Assembly: GCF_030147005.1 (NCBI RefSeq)
Contig: NZ_JASLAW010000246.1
Coordinates: forward strand, 62,001 to 126,000
Reading direction: 5' to 3'
Source of the DNA: Pseudomonas sp.
GTDB taxonomy: Bacteria; Pseudomonadota; Gammaproteobacteria; Pseudomonadales; Pseudomonadaceae
Length of the DNA: 64,000 bases
Part shown: positions 1 through 7,972 of the stretch, piece by piece
How the letters are laid out: every line of letters begins with the position of its first letter
Numbering within the stretch: the stretch's first letter is position 1
The notes under the pieces: model-generated
Told to the model about the DNA's origin: nothing
Seen by the model: the letters and a program-made list of their open reading frames with translations, nothing else
The model's database searches: none
Program-made: the position numbers and the translations under genes

Positions 1-128
1 GCAGTTGTTTACCTTTGATAGTCTGCAGTGCAGACCTGTGCGGCCGCAGCCCCTGTTATTCAAGGCGCCCGGCACATTCCGCTGAAACTTTGCTGGTCTG
101 TACATCACACTTAAAAAGGAGCCTTACA

Positions 129-935
129 GTGATCGACACATTCAACAGAACCGGCCCGCTTATGGAAGCCTCCAGTTACCCAGCCTGGGCCCAGCAATTG
201 ATCCAGGACTGTAGCGAGAGCAAGCGTCGGGTTGTCGAACACGAACTGTACCAACGCATGCGTGATAACACGCTCAGCGCCAAGACCATGCGCCACTACC
301 TGATCGGTGGCTGGCCCGTGGTGGAGCAGTTTGCCTTGTACATGGCACAGAACCTCACCAAGACCAAGTTTGCCCGTCATCCCGGGGAGGACATGGCGCG
401 ACGCTGGCTGATGCGCAATATTCGCGTTGAATTGAACCACGCCGATTATTGGGTGCACTGGGCGCGTGCCCACGGGGTCAGCCTTGAAGAACTGCAGGCA
501 CAGGAAGTGCCACCGGAGTTGCACGCATTGAGTCATTGGTGCTGGCACACCAGCTCGGCTGATTCGTTGATCGTTGCGATTGCCGCCACCAACTACGCCA
601 TCGAGGGCGCGACGGGGGAGTGGTCCGCCGTGGTCTGTTCCACCGGCGTGTATGCCGCCGCCTTCCCCGAGGAAGAGCGCAAGCGCGCGATGAAGTGGCT
701 GAAGATGCACGCCCAGTATGATGACGCGCACCCTTGGGAGGCCCTGGAAATCATTTGCACATTGGCCGGCAACCACCCAAGCAAGGCCCTGCAGGTGGAG
801 TTGCGCCAGGCGGTCTGCAAGAGCTACGACTATATGTATCTGTTCCTGGAAAGCTGCATGCGCCTGGAGCAAGAGAAAGACAAGGCCCCCGCACTCGTTC
901 GCGAGCGCCAGGCTCGCGTTGCCAGCGAGGCGTGA
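129..935 (+). CDS. TenA/PqqC-like (heme-oxygenase-fold) protein
   Basis: 268-residue all-helical protein of the TenA/THI-4/PqqC type. The GTG start at 129 was chosen because an AAGGAG ribosome binding site lies at 116-121 with about 8 bases of spacing; the open frame itself extends further upstream. Helices rich in Glu, His and Trp (for example around HADYWVHWARAHG and YDDAHPWEALE) are typical of the PqqC/iron-dependent oxidase branch. The family includes thiaminases, PQQ synthase and diiron redox enzymes. No thiamine or PQQ genes are adjacent, so the substrate is not known. It converges on the diguanylate cyclase gene and shares a hairpin terminator with it. Confidence 0.8.
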   Translation: MIDTFNRTGPLMEASSYPAWAQQLIQDCSESKRRVVEHELYQRMRDNTLSAKTMRHYLIGGWPVVEQFALYMAQNLTKTKFARHPGEDMARRWLMRNIRVELNHADYWVHWARAHGVSLEELQAQEVPPELHALSHWCWHTSSADSLIVAIAATNYAIEGATGEWSAVVCSTGVYAAAFPEEERKRAMKWLKMHAQYDDAHPWEALEIICTLAGNHPSKALQVELRQAVCKSYDYMYLFLESCMRLEQEKDKAPALVRERQARVASEA

Positions 936-941
936 CGCACA

Positions 942-972
942 GGCAATGGCGGGGGTTCACCCCGCCATTGCC
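942..972. terminator. Bidirectional hairpin between convergent genes
   Basis: A perfect 13-bp inverted repeat (942-954 with 960-972, loop GTTCA) follows the TenA-like stop codon. It overlaps the last codons and stop of the convergent diguanylate cyclase gene. There is no clear T-run, so termination on either strand is inferred from stem strength and position. Confidence 0.55.
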
Positions 973-1883
973 AAGCGATTACGGCCTGCGCGCTTGGCCA
1001 CGTACAAGGCATTGTCGGCCCGGCGCAGCAGGCTTTCAGCCGACTCTGCCGCCAGTAACGTCGAGCAGCCCAGGCTTACCGTCAACTCGACCCGCGTACC
1101 CTCCACCCAATAATCATGAGCTTGTGCCGCCTGGCGCAGGCGCTCGCCGACCATTCGCGCCGCATCGCGACCGGTGTTGGAGAGCAGGATCAGAAACTCT
1201 TCCCCGCCGAACCGAAACACCATGTCCACGTTGCGCAACTGGCCTTTGATCTGCGCAGCCACGGCACGCAATACGCTGTCGCCAGCGGTGTGGCCATGGG
1301 TGTCATTGACCTTCTTGAAGTGATCGATGTCCAGCATCAACAGCGACAGCGGGTGCATGTGCCGCCGCGCCATGTCAATTTCCCGTTGCAGGGTCTGGTC
1401 CATGGCGATGCGATTGCCGGTTTCGGTCAACGGATCGCGCAGGGCACTGCGGGTGGCGGCGCGGTAGAGCAGGGCGTTGCGCATTGGGTAGAGCAACGTT
1501 GCGAGCAAGGATTCGAGCTGGCCCAGCTCCTCTTCCGTGAAGCGTTGGTTGCGACGGAATACCAGCTCGCCCAAGTGCTCGCCCTCATGGCTCAAGGTGT
1601 AGCTCACCGAATGATGGCCGCGATGGCCGAACTCCAGGCGCAGGTCGCTGATTTCGTAGCGGTATTGCAGGGCATCCAGTGGCACCAGGCGTTGCACCTC
1701 ACGGAAGAACAAGCCGAGGATGCGTTCCGGTTCCAGGCTGGTTTGCAATTGCTGGCTCAGTTGCTGGCGAAGCTCACCGAGGGTGGCGGGGCGATGTGGA
1801 CGAAGGGATGGCTGACCAAATCCCAGGCGTTGCAATTTGGCACTGTCAAAGTCAATTGCATTGGTCTGGGTGGGCGTTTTCAT
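957..1883 (-). CDS. Diguanylate cyclase (GGDEF domain)
   Basis: 308 residues. The C-terminal half (about 145-305) is a GGDEF domain that makes cyclic di-GMP from two GTP. The active-site motif is GGEEF near residues 226-230. An RNVD inhibitory I-site lies exactly five residues before it, so product feedback inhibition is expected. The N-terminal ~140 residues have no membrane segment and resemble a degenerate GAF-like sensory region, so the protein is probably cytosolic. It is a single gene, convergent with the TenA-like gene. The input signal is unknown. Confidence 0.9.
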   Translation of the reverse strand: MKTPTQTNAIDFDSAKLQRLGFGQPSLRPHRPATLGELRQQLSQQLQTSLEPERILGLFFREVQRLVPLDALQYRYEISDLRLEFGHRGHHSVSYTLSHEGEHLGELVFRRNQRFTEEELGQLESLLATLLYPMRNALLYRAATRSALRDPLTETGNRIAMDQTLQREIDMARRHMHPLSLLMLDIDHFKKVNDTHGHTAGDSVLRAVAAQIKGQLRNVDMVFRFGGEEFLILLSNTGRDAARMVGERLRQAAQAHDYWVEGTRVELTVSLGCSTLLAAESAESLLRRADNALYVAKRAGRNRLAMAG

Positions 1884-2185
1884 GCGTGGGCGGCCTCTAA
1901 GCTCTTGACTGTCTTACAGGCGGATGAGAGTGGCACGTGCCAAGCGTCTTACTGTTTCAGTTCCGTAAAACTTGGAAACAGCTTAAACCGCTTTGTGCCT
2001 GGTATAAGCCCGAGGCACCGCCACACATCTTGTCCCATCGCTCACCTGTTTGAGTGGGATTAGAGCCAGATTCGTGCCAAATCGTTTGATTTTTTAAATA
2101 GCTATATAAATCAATTGACTGCCTTTTTTTGAAAAGCAGAGGACGACCAGCCGCGTCATTTTCCTGGCTAAGGGCTGAGTGAGGA
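1884..2185. other. Intergenic region, AT-rich
   Basis: About 300 bases separate the start of the diguanylate cyclase gene from the 3' end of lldD. The stretch 2075-2140 is unusually AT-rich for this genome. It probably carries the cyclase promoter on the minus strand, though I could not fix -10/-35 boxes. No RNA gene or repeat was recognised. Confidence 0.4.
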
Positions 2186-3316
2186 TTACACCAGCGTGGA
2201 GCGGTCGATCTGCGCGATAGAGGTGACGCCTGTCAGCGTCATCGCCACGCGCATTTCCTTGGCGAAAATTTCCAGCAGGTTTTCCACGCCATGCTGGCCG
2301 TCTGCGGCCAGCGCATACACAGTGGAGCGCCCCAACAGGCAGGCCTTGGCGCCGAGCGCGAGCATGCGTACCACATCGAGCCCGGAACGAATGCCGGAAT
2401 CCACCAGCACGGTGAGGTCATCGCCGACAGCCTCGGCAATCGGCGGCAGGGCTTTGGCGGTAGACAGCACGCCATCGAGCTGGCGACCGCCATGGTTGGA
2501 GACTACGATACCGTCGGCGCCGAAACTTACCGCATCCTTGGCATCCTGGGGGTCCAGAATGCCTTTGATGATCATCGGGCCCTTCCAGAAGTCGCGAATC
2601 CACTCCAGGTCTTTCCAACTGATCGACGGGTCGAAGTTATTGGCCAGCCAGCCAATGTAGTCTTCCAGATGCGTGGGTTTGCCCAGGTACCTGGAAATAT
2701 TGCCGAGGTCGTGGGGGCGGCCCATCAAACCCACGTCGAACGCCCATTGTGGCTTGGTCATGGCTTGCAGCATCCGCCGTTGCGCCGCATACGGCCCGGA
2801 CATGCCCGAATGCGCATCACGGTAACGCGCCCCTGGGGTCGGCATGTCCACGGTGAACACCAGTGTGGTAACGCCCGCTGCCTGCGCCCGCTCCAGGGCA
2901 TTGCGCATAAAGCCGCGATCTTTGAGCACATACAACTGGAACCAGATCGCCTGCGGGCTTTGCGATGCGACTTCCTCAATCGGGCACACCGACACCGTGG
3001 ACAGGCAGAAAGGCACGCCTTTGTTCGCCGCCGCCTTGGCCGCTTGCACTTCACCGCGCCGCGCATACATGCCGGTCAAGCCGACCGGGCTGAGGATAAT
3101 CGGCATGGCCTGTTCCTGGCCGAACAGCGTGGTCTTCAAACTCAGGCTATCGACATTGCGCAAGACGCGCTGGCGCAAGCTGATCTCGGCCAGGTCCGAA
3201 CTGTTGGCGCGCAGCGTGTGTTCGGCGTACGCGCCGCCATCGATATAGTCGAATAAAAAGCGCGGCAACCTGCGCTTGGCGGCGGCGCGGTAATCGGATG
3301 CGGACGAAATAATCAT
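2186..3316 (-). CDS. lldD: FMN-dependent L-lactate dehydrogenase
   Basis: 376-residue alpha-hydroxy-acid oxidase family flavoprotein that oxidises L-lactate to pyruvate and passes electrons to the respiratory chain. The family active-site signature SNHGGRQLDG is present near residues 273-282. The N-terminus MIISSASDYRAAAKRRLPRF matches LldD openings. The start at 3316 was therefore preferred over an ATG 63 bases upstream; a GGAG lies just before it. It is transcribed divergently from a LysR gene. The L-lactate permease and other lactate genes are absent here, so a related 2-hydroxyacid remains possible. Confidence 0.85.
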   Translation of the reverse strand: MIISSASDYRAAAKRRLPRFLFDYIDGGAYAEHTLRANSSDLAEISLRQRVLRNVDSLSLKTTLFGQEQAMPIILSPVGLTGMYARRGEVQAAKAAANKGVPFCLSTVSVCPIEEVASQSPQAIWFQLYVLKDRGFMRNALERAQAAGVTTLVFTVDMPTPGARYRDAHSGMSGPYAAQRRMLQAMTKPQWAFDVGLMGRPHDLGNISRYLGKPTHLEDYIGWLANNFDPSISWKDLEWIRDFWKGPMIIKGILDPQDAKDAVSFGADGIVVSNHGGRQLDGVLSTAKALPPIAEAVGDDLTVLVDSGIRSGLDVVRMLALGAKACLLGRSTVYALAADGQHGVENLLEIFAKEMRVAMTLTGVTSIAQIDRSTLV

Positions 3317-3416
3317 GAAGATGGGCTCCACTCGGCAAAGTGCTACACCATAAGCAAAGTTCTGGCATGATAAAAACAACTTTTATCGCTGCTATCCAGT
3401 CGCAAAAGGAATACTG

Positions 3417-4319
3417 ATGAACCTGCGAACACTGCGGGCTTTTGTCGAAGTGGTGCGCCAGGGAGGTTTTTCCCAGGCGGCCGAGGTGGTGTCCCTGACC
3501 CAGTCCACGGTCAGCAAGGCGGTCAAGACCCTCGAGGAAGAGTTGGGCACACCGCTGCTAAATCGGCTCGGTCACAAGAACGAACTCACCGCGGCCGGCG
3601 AAATTGCCTACCGCCGCGCCCTGGTGCTGCTTGCCGAACACCACGACCTGATGGTGGAGATCAACGACCTGCGCGGCTTCAAGCGCGGCGTTCTGCGCAT
3701 CGGCCTGCCGCCGGTGGGTTGCGGCGTATTGTTTGCGGCAATGTTCGCCACCTACCGCACGCGCTACCCCGACATCGACATCGAACTCACCGAATACGGC
3801 AGCAAAAAACTGCGCGAATGCCTGGAAGCGGGGGAGGTCGACCTGGCGGCCCTGCTGCTGCCGGTGGATGAAGGTTTCGACTACCAGCCGGTGCGCAACG
3901 AACCGCTGATCGCCGTATTGCCAATCAGCCACCCCTTGGCACGCCGCAAACGCATCGACTTCACCGACCTGGCGGACTCACCATTCATCCTGTTCGAAGC
4001 CGGCTTCGCCCTCAACGCGAAAATCCTCGCCGCCTGCGAACGCAAGGGCGTTGTGCCAAAGGTGACCGCACGTAGCGGGCAGATCGACTTCATCGTCGAT
4101 CTGGTCGCTGCCGGCCTGGGCGTCGCCTTTCTGCCGCGGATGCTGGCGCACAAGCACCAACACGCCGGCATCGCGTTGATCCCCTTGAACGAACCCCACA
4201 CCGACTGGCACATCGCCCTGGCCTGGCGGGCCAGCGCCCACCTGCCCCCGGCAGCGCGTGCGTGGCTGGAACTGGCCAGGGAGCAGGCGGTTTCGACCGG
4301 TCATCCCGGTCAGTCGTGA
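3417..4319 (+). CDS. LysR-family transcriptional regulator
   Basis: 300 residues: an N-terminal winged helix-turn-helix (about 1-60, with GGFSQAAEVVSLTQSTVSKAVK) and a C-terminal periplasmic-binding-like effector domain. An AAAAGGA ribosome binding site lies 8 bases before the ATG. It is divergent from lldD with a 100-bp shared promoter region, so it probably controls lldD. Most pseudomonad lld operons use a GntR regulator instead, which makes the pairing worth noting. Confidence 0.85.
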   Translation: MNLRTLRAFVEVVRQGGFSQAAEVVSLTQSTVSKAVKTLEEELGTPLLNRLGHKNELTAAGEIAYRRALVLLAEHHDLMVEINDLRGFKRGVLRIGLPPVGCGVLFAAMFATYRTRYPDIDIELTEYGSKKLRECLEAGEVDLAALLLPVDEGFDYQPVRNEPLIAVLPISHPLARRKRIDFTDLADSPFILFEAGFALNAKILAACERKGVVPKVTARSGQIDFIVDLVAAGLGVAFLPRMLAHKHQHAGIALIPLNEPHTDWHIALAWRASAHLPPAARAWLELAREQAVSTGHPGQS

Positions 4320-4352
4320 AGAAGGTCAGAGGAGGCTTGACTTCTTCTTTTT
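4318..4352 (+). terminator. Rho-independent terminator of the LysR gene
   Basis: An imperfect stem (4318-4328 with 4338-4347, GAAGAAG...CTTCTTC) is followed by TTTTT at 4348-4352. It starts at the stop codon of the LysR gene. Confidence 0.7.
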
Positions 4353-4373
4353 AATCAGTAACATACGGCGCAT

Positions 4374-4449
4374 TCCGCGATAGCTCAGTTGGTAGAGCAA
4401 ATGACTGTTAATCATTGGGTCCCTGGTTCGAGTCCAGGTCGTGGAGCCA
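4374..4449 (+). tRNA. tRNA-Asn (anticodon GTT)
   Basis: A 76-base tRNA with a full cloverleaf. The acceptor stem TCCGCGA pairs with TCGTGGA (one G-T pair). The D arm is TAGCTCAGTTGGTAGAGCA, the anticodon GTT is at 4407-4409, the T arm is CTGGTTCGAGTCCAG, and the CCA end is encoded. It stands alone and is followed by a strong terminator. No integrase or duplicated 3' end was seen next to it. Confidence 0.97.
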
Positions 4450-4458
4450 GATAGAGAA

Positions 4459-4486
4459 AAGCCTGCAGAAATGCAGGCTTTTTTTT
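4459..4486 (+). terminator. Rho-independent terminator after tRNA-Asn
   Basis: Stem AAGCCTGCA / TGCAGGCTT with a short GAAA-type loop, followed by a run of T to 4486, ten bases after the tRNA 3' end. The remaining bases to 4643 show no gene. Confidence 0.9.
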
Positions 4487-4643
4487 GCGTGGAATTTGAC
4501 TTGGCCGTCGACGATCACAGCGATGATCATCAGTTTGATCCTGTGCAGCGTCATACGGCCTCACTTGCCACCAGTCTCGACGATTGCCTCTTCGAGAACT
4601 CCCGGAACATGATGCGTTCCCCATAACCAAAATATCCACTTCC

Positions 4644-5285
4644 CTATGAAGCAGCGTTGCGATGGGGCGGGGCAGTTGCGGCGGCGATATCCCAAGTCAG
4701 CATGAGCTGGCTGATGGCCGCATCGATAACGGCATGGGGGACGTTGTCCCGCGCCTGTATCGATACACCTTGCAGGAAACTGTCGAACACCGTCGCCATC
4801 GCCGCTGCATGAAGGGTGTCCGGCAGGTATCCGTCATTGATTGCGCGTTCAACACACGCCACGATCCCCGCCCGCGTGCGTGCCCGTGACTGGGTCAGCG
4901 CATCCGCCACGCGGGCGTTCTCGGAGCTCGGCGCGCTCATCACACCGAGTGTCACCATGCAGCCCTTGGGGTGGCCGTTGTCACACTGCATGCGCGCCGA
5001 CTGGCGCAGTGCGGTCTCGATGGCTTGGCGCGGTGGCAGGGCTTCGTCCCAAAGGCATGCGGTGACTTGGGCGTAGGTCGCCAGATAACGTTGCACGCAC
5101 TCATCGAACAGCGCCTCTTTGGAACCGAATGCTGCATAAAAACTCGGCGCGGAGATGCCGCCACCCAGGCCGGCCTTGAGCTGGGCGAGCGACGTGGCGT
5201 CGTAACCGTGTTGCCAGAACAGGTGCATGGCCTGTTCCACGGCCTGTTCCCGGTCGAAGGTACGGGGGCGGCCCATTTGTGCCAT
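4644..5285 (-). CDS. TetR-family regulator
   Basis: 213 residues with an N-terminal TetR helix-turn-helix (about 10-55) and an all-helical ligand domain. Start 5285 was chosen because an AGAGGA ribosome binding site lies 8 bases before it; an upstream ATG at 5342 lies inside the promoter region. It is divergent from an MFS efflux gene. The 120-bp gap holds an inverted pair of near-identical 17-bp sites. This is a standard arrangement for a drug- or metabolite-responsive repressor of the neighbouring pump. Confidence 0.85.
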   Translation of the reverse strand: MAQMGRPRTFDREQAVEQAMHLFWQHGYDATSLAQLKAGLGGGISAPSFYAAFGSKEALFDECVQRYLATYAQVTACLWDEALPPRQAIETALRQSARMQCDNGHPKGCMVTLGVMSAPSSENARVADALTQSRARTRAGIVACVERAINDGYLPDTLHAAAMATVFDSFLQGVSIQARDNVPHAVIDAAISQLMLTWDIAAATAPPHRNAAS

Positions 5286-5311
5286 AGCGAGAGTCCTCTG
5301 GATAGCTACAT

Positions 5312-5383
5312 AAATACTAGTCGATACATAAGTCGTTGACAACGGCCTGCGCCCGCCTGCAACATTTGTATCGATCAGTATTT
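5312..5383. promoter_or_regulatory. Inverted 17-bp operator pair (TetR/MFS)
   Basis: AAATACTAGTCGATACA at 5312-5328 and the inverted TGTATCGATCAGTATTT at 5367-5383 are complementary at all but two adjacent positions. A second, perfect 11-bp palindrome CGTTGACAACG lies between them at 5334-5344. Their position in the divergent promoter suggests binding by the TetR protein encoded next to them. Confidence 0.6.
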
Positions 5384-5406
5384 AAGTCAGCCTGCGGAGT
5401 TTCCCC

Positions 5407-6624
5407 ATGACCCCCTCACCCAGTTTATCGGCGCCATCCGAGCGTCTGCCCATCGGTGCCTTGCTCGCCCTGGCCATGACCGGCTTCATCTGCATCGTCA
5501 CTGAAACGCTGCCCGCGGGCCTGTTGCCGTTAATCAGCGAGGGCCTGGCGATCTCACCGTCCATGGCCGGGCAAATGGTCACCGCCTATGCGCTGGGCTC
5601 GATGCTGGCGGTGATACCCATGACTATCGCCACCCGTGGCTGGCGTCGACGCAAAGTGCTGTTGCTCACCATTGTCGGTTTCCTCCTGTTCAATTCGATT
5701 ACTGCGCTGTCGTCCCAGTATGGTGTCACGCTGATGGCGCGCTTTTTTGCCGGCGTGGCGGCAGGGTTGGCCTGGAGCCTGCTGGCCGGTTATGCGCGGC
5801 GCATGGTCGCGCCCGGGCAACAGGGTAAAGCGCTGGCATTGGCGATGGTGGGTACGCCGATTGCGCTGTCCTTGGGGGTGCCGCTGGGTACCTGGCTCGG
5901 TGGGTGCCTGGGCTGGCGGACGACGTTTGGCCTGATGTCGGCGCTGACGTTGGGATTGATCGTGTGGGTACTGGTGAAAGTCCCGGATTACCCGCCGCAG
6001 CCCGCGCACCAGCGTCTCTCCCTCGGCAAGGTGTTGATCACCCCCGGAGTACGGCCGGTGTTGGCCGTGGTGATCAGTTGGATGCTTGCCCATAACATTT
6101 TGTATACCTACATCGCCCCCTTCCTGGCACCGGCCGGGCTGGCGCAGCGGGTGGACCTGGTGCTGTTGGTGTTCGGCGTTGCCGCGTTGGCGGGCATCTG
6201 GTTGACCGCCAGGTTGGTCGAGCCAATGTTGCGCAAGACGGTATTGGTGAGCCTGGCGACCTTTGCGGCGATAAGTGCGGTATTCGGCTTTCTAGGCAAC
6301 CAGCCGCAGGTGATCTACCTCGGCGTAGCGGTCTGGGGTTTGAGTTTCGGCGGCGCCGCCACCTTACTGCAAACCGCCCTGGCCGATGCCGCGGGTGATG
6401 GTGCGGATGTCGCGCTGTCGCTGAATGTCGTGGCGTGGAACAGCGCGATTGCCGGCAGCGGAGTGGTGGGGGGCGTGCTGCTTGACCGTTGGGGTGTGGC
6501 CTCGTTTGCGTGGGTAATGCTGTTGTTGGCGGGCGTGGCGCTGGTGATCGCCTGGTCGGCGCATGCCCATGGCTTCAAACCGGGACGGCGGTCTGCCGAT
6601 GGGCCTGCGGCGGTGGGGCACTGA
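5407..6624 (+). CDS. MFS efflux transporter (DHA1, AraJ/YdhP-like)
   Basis: 405 residues with about 12 predicted transmembrane helices and the ETLPAGLLP sequence in helix 1 typical of the AraJ/YdhP/NepI branch of proton-driven exporters. GGAG lies 8 bases before the ATG. It is divergent from a TetR regulator through a shared operator region, so inducible efflux of a small molecule is likely. The substrate cannot be read from sequence. Its stop codon is one base from the stop of the convergent thioesterase gene. Confidence 0.85.
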   Translation: MTPSPSLSAPSERLPIGALLALAMTGFICIVTETLPAGLLPLISEGLAISPSMAGQMVTAYALGSMLAVIPMTIATRGWRRRKVLLLTIVGFLLFNSITALSSQYGVTLMARFFAGVAAGLAWSLLAGYARRMVAPGQQGKALALAMVGTPIALSLGVPLGTWLGGCLGWRTTFGLMSALTLGLIVWVLVKVPDYPPQPAHQRLSLGKVLITPGVRPVLAVVISWMLAHNILYTYIAPFLAPAGLAQRVDLVLLVFGVAALAGIWLTARLVEPMLRKTVLVSLATFAAISAVFGFLGNQPQVIYLGVAVWGLSFGGAATLLQTALADAAGDGADVALSLNVVAWNSAIAGSGVVGGVLLDRWGVASFAWVMLLLAGVALVIAWSAHAHGFKPGRRSADGPAAVGH

Positions 6625-6625
6625 G

Positions 6626-7066
6626 TTAAGCCAGCTTCACATTCATGGTGATGTGGGCCGTGAACACTTTGACGCCGCCCTCATCAAAAACCTCCACCGG
6701 CACACGCTTGTCCCCGGCCGTTTGCCAGTCGATGGCACTGCCATCGGCGACCGCGCGGATGCTGGTTTTCGCCTTGGCCAGGTATTCCACGGTCATGCCT
6801 TTGGGTATCCAGCGTGCGCCAGGGGGAATGGACGCATCGGTCATCATTCCGCCGGCCAGCTCGGCGGCGTTGCACAGGGCAATCGCGTGCACCGACGCCA
6901 GATGGTTGGTGATTTCCTTGCGAAACGGCACGTTGACCACCGCGTGGTTGGGGCGCAACTCAGCGATCTCGGGCGTGATCGTGCTGAAGTACGGTGCCAT
7001 TTGGCAGGCCAGGTTGCTGAACGCGGCAGGGCCTACGCTGTTGAACATGCTGAGTGCTTGGCTCAT
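6626..7066 (-). CDS. Hotdog-fold thioesterase-like protein (DUF4442)
   Basis: 146 residues resembling DUF4442/PaaI-like hotdog proteins: ASVHAIALCNAAELAGGMM is the central helix region, followed by beta strands ending VFTAHITMNVKL. Such proteins hydrolyse acyl-CoA or act on related thioesters. GAGGATA precedes the ATG. It is divergent from a TetR regulator across a promoter with two palindromes, so it is probably that regulator's target. Substrate unknown. Confidence 0.75.
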   Translation of the reverse strand: MSQALSMFNSVGPAAFSNLACQMAPYFSTITPEIAELRPNHAVVNVPFRKEITNHLASVHAIALCNAAELAGGMMTDASIPPGARWIPKGMTVEYLAKAKTSIRAVADGSAIDWQTAGDKRVPVEVFDEGGVKVFTAHITMNVKLA

Positions 7067-7086
7067 TGGATATCCTCGTTAGTGGG

Positions 7087-7124
7087 TTACAGAATAATAT
7101 TCTGTAACGGAACAATATTCCGTT
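7087..7124. promoter_or_regulatory. Two adjacent palindromic operators
   Basis: A 21-bp palindrome with 10-bp arms and one central base (7087-7107, TTACAGAATA-A-TATTCTGTAA) abuts a second palindrome at 7106-7124 (AACGGAA...TTCCGTT). Both lie between the thioesterase and the TetR gene. They fit paired sites for the TetR regulator and should overlap the -10/-35 region of the thioesterase promoter. Confidence 0.65.
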
Positions 7125-7201
7125 ATTTTGATGCATGTCAAGCCACGCTTTCACTGCCGCCCGCAGAACCTATAGACTCTTTTCATTTGGCGTCCCTGTG
7201 C

Positions 7202-7828
7202 ATGCATTCCATCGACCTTATCGAGCGCACCTTCCCCGGCAGGCGCAGCGACCTCAAGCGCACCATCCTGCGCGAGGCGCTGGCGTGCTTTAACGAGGCA
7301 GGTATTGAAGCGACGAATATCGAAACCATCCGCGCCCGCTGCGAGACCAGCGTGGGTGCCATTTACCACCACTTCGGCAATAAAGAAGGTTTGGTCGCGG
7401 CGCTTTTCTTCGCCGCGCTCGAGGACCAGGCCAGCCTGCGCGACCGCTATCTGCAAACGGCCGATACCGCCCAGGCGGGCGTGGCCGGGCTGGTGTTCAG
7501 TTATGTCGAGTGGGTGACTGAGCAGCCGGACTGGGCGCGTTTTATGTTTCAAAGCCACTTTGCAGTGTCTAACGGCCCGTTCAAGGACGAGTTGGTTTCA
7601 CGCAACAAACAACGCAATCAACGGTTGAAGGACTGGATGAGCGGGGCAGGGCGCAAGGAACAGTTCAGCCATCTGCCCGCCGAACTGATCCCCTCGTTGA
7701 TCATCGGCGCGGCGCAAAGCTACTCGCGCGCCTGGTTGTCGGCGAAGGTCAAGAAGAGCCCCTGGGACTATCGTGAACTGCTGGCTGAGGCCGCGTGGCA
7801 TTCGATCAGCCCAGGCGCGCAGTCATAG
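7202..7828 (+). CDS. TetR-family regulator
   Basis: 208 residues. The helix-turn-helix (about 20-65) reads ETIRARCETSVGAIYHHFGNKEGL, a classic TetR recognition helix, followed by a variable helical ligand domain. The start at 7202 (MHSIDLIERTF) was used; the open frame runs far upstream without a plausible ribosome binding site. It is divergent from the hotdog thioesterase gene and probably represses it together with itself. The ligand may be an acyl-CoA or fatty acid, which is only inferred from the neighbour. Confidence 0.8.
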   Translation: MHSIDLIERTFPGRRSDLKRTILREALACFNEAGIEATNIETIRARCETSVGAIYHHFGNKEGLVAALFFAALEDQASLRDRYLQTADTAQAGVAGLVFSYVEWVTEQPDWARFMFQSHFAVSNGPFKDELVSRNKQRNQRLKDWMSGAGRKEQFSHLPAELIPSLIIGAAQSYSRAWLSAKVKKSPWDYRELLAEAAWHSISPGAQS

Positions 7829-7844
7829 GCCGGTAAACTCCTGC

Positions 7845-7895
7845 GAGAGCGGTCGAGTTGCAGCGAGGCTGCTAAAGCGGTGGCACAGGCGTTAA
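7845..7895. repeat. REP-like remnant
   Basis: GAGCGGTCGAG...GCAGCGAGGCTGC resembles, in inverted form, the sequence at 54388-54424 (GCAGCCTCGCTAAGGCTCG...). Both lie just after gene ends. Interpreted as a dispersed extragenic repeat. Confidence 0.4.
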
Positions 7896-7972
7896 ACAGG
7901 CCAGCAATGCCACCGCCTGCCAGAGACCACGCTAGGTTTATACTGCCCCTCTTCAAACCAACCGAGATCCCC

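Noticed and set aside
111..872. Long minus-strand frame opposite the TenA-like gene
   Set aside because: It is an antisense shadow typical of GC-rich DNA. The plus-strand frame has the ribosome binding site and family similarity.
4374..4449. tRNA-Asn as attachment site of an island
   Set aside because: No integrase or repeat of the tRNA 3' end was seen nearby. The only recombinase remnant is 32 kb away.
4412..4639. Small frames overlapping the tRNA-Asn region
   Set aside because: They cover the tRNA and its terminator and have no homology or ribosome binding site.
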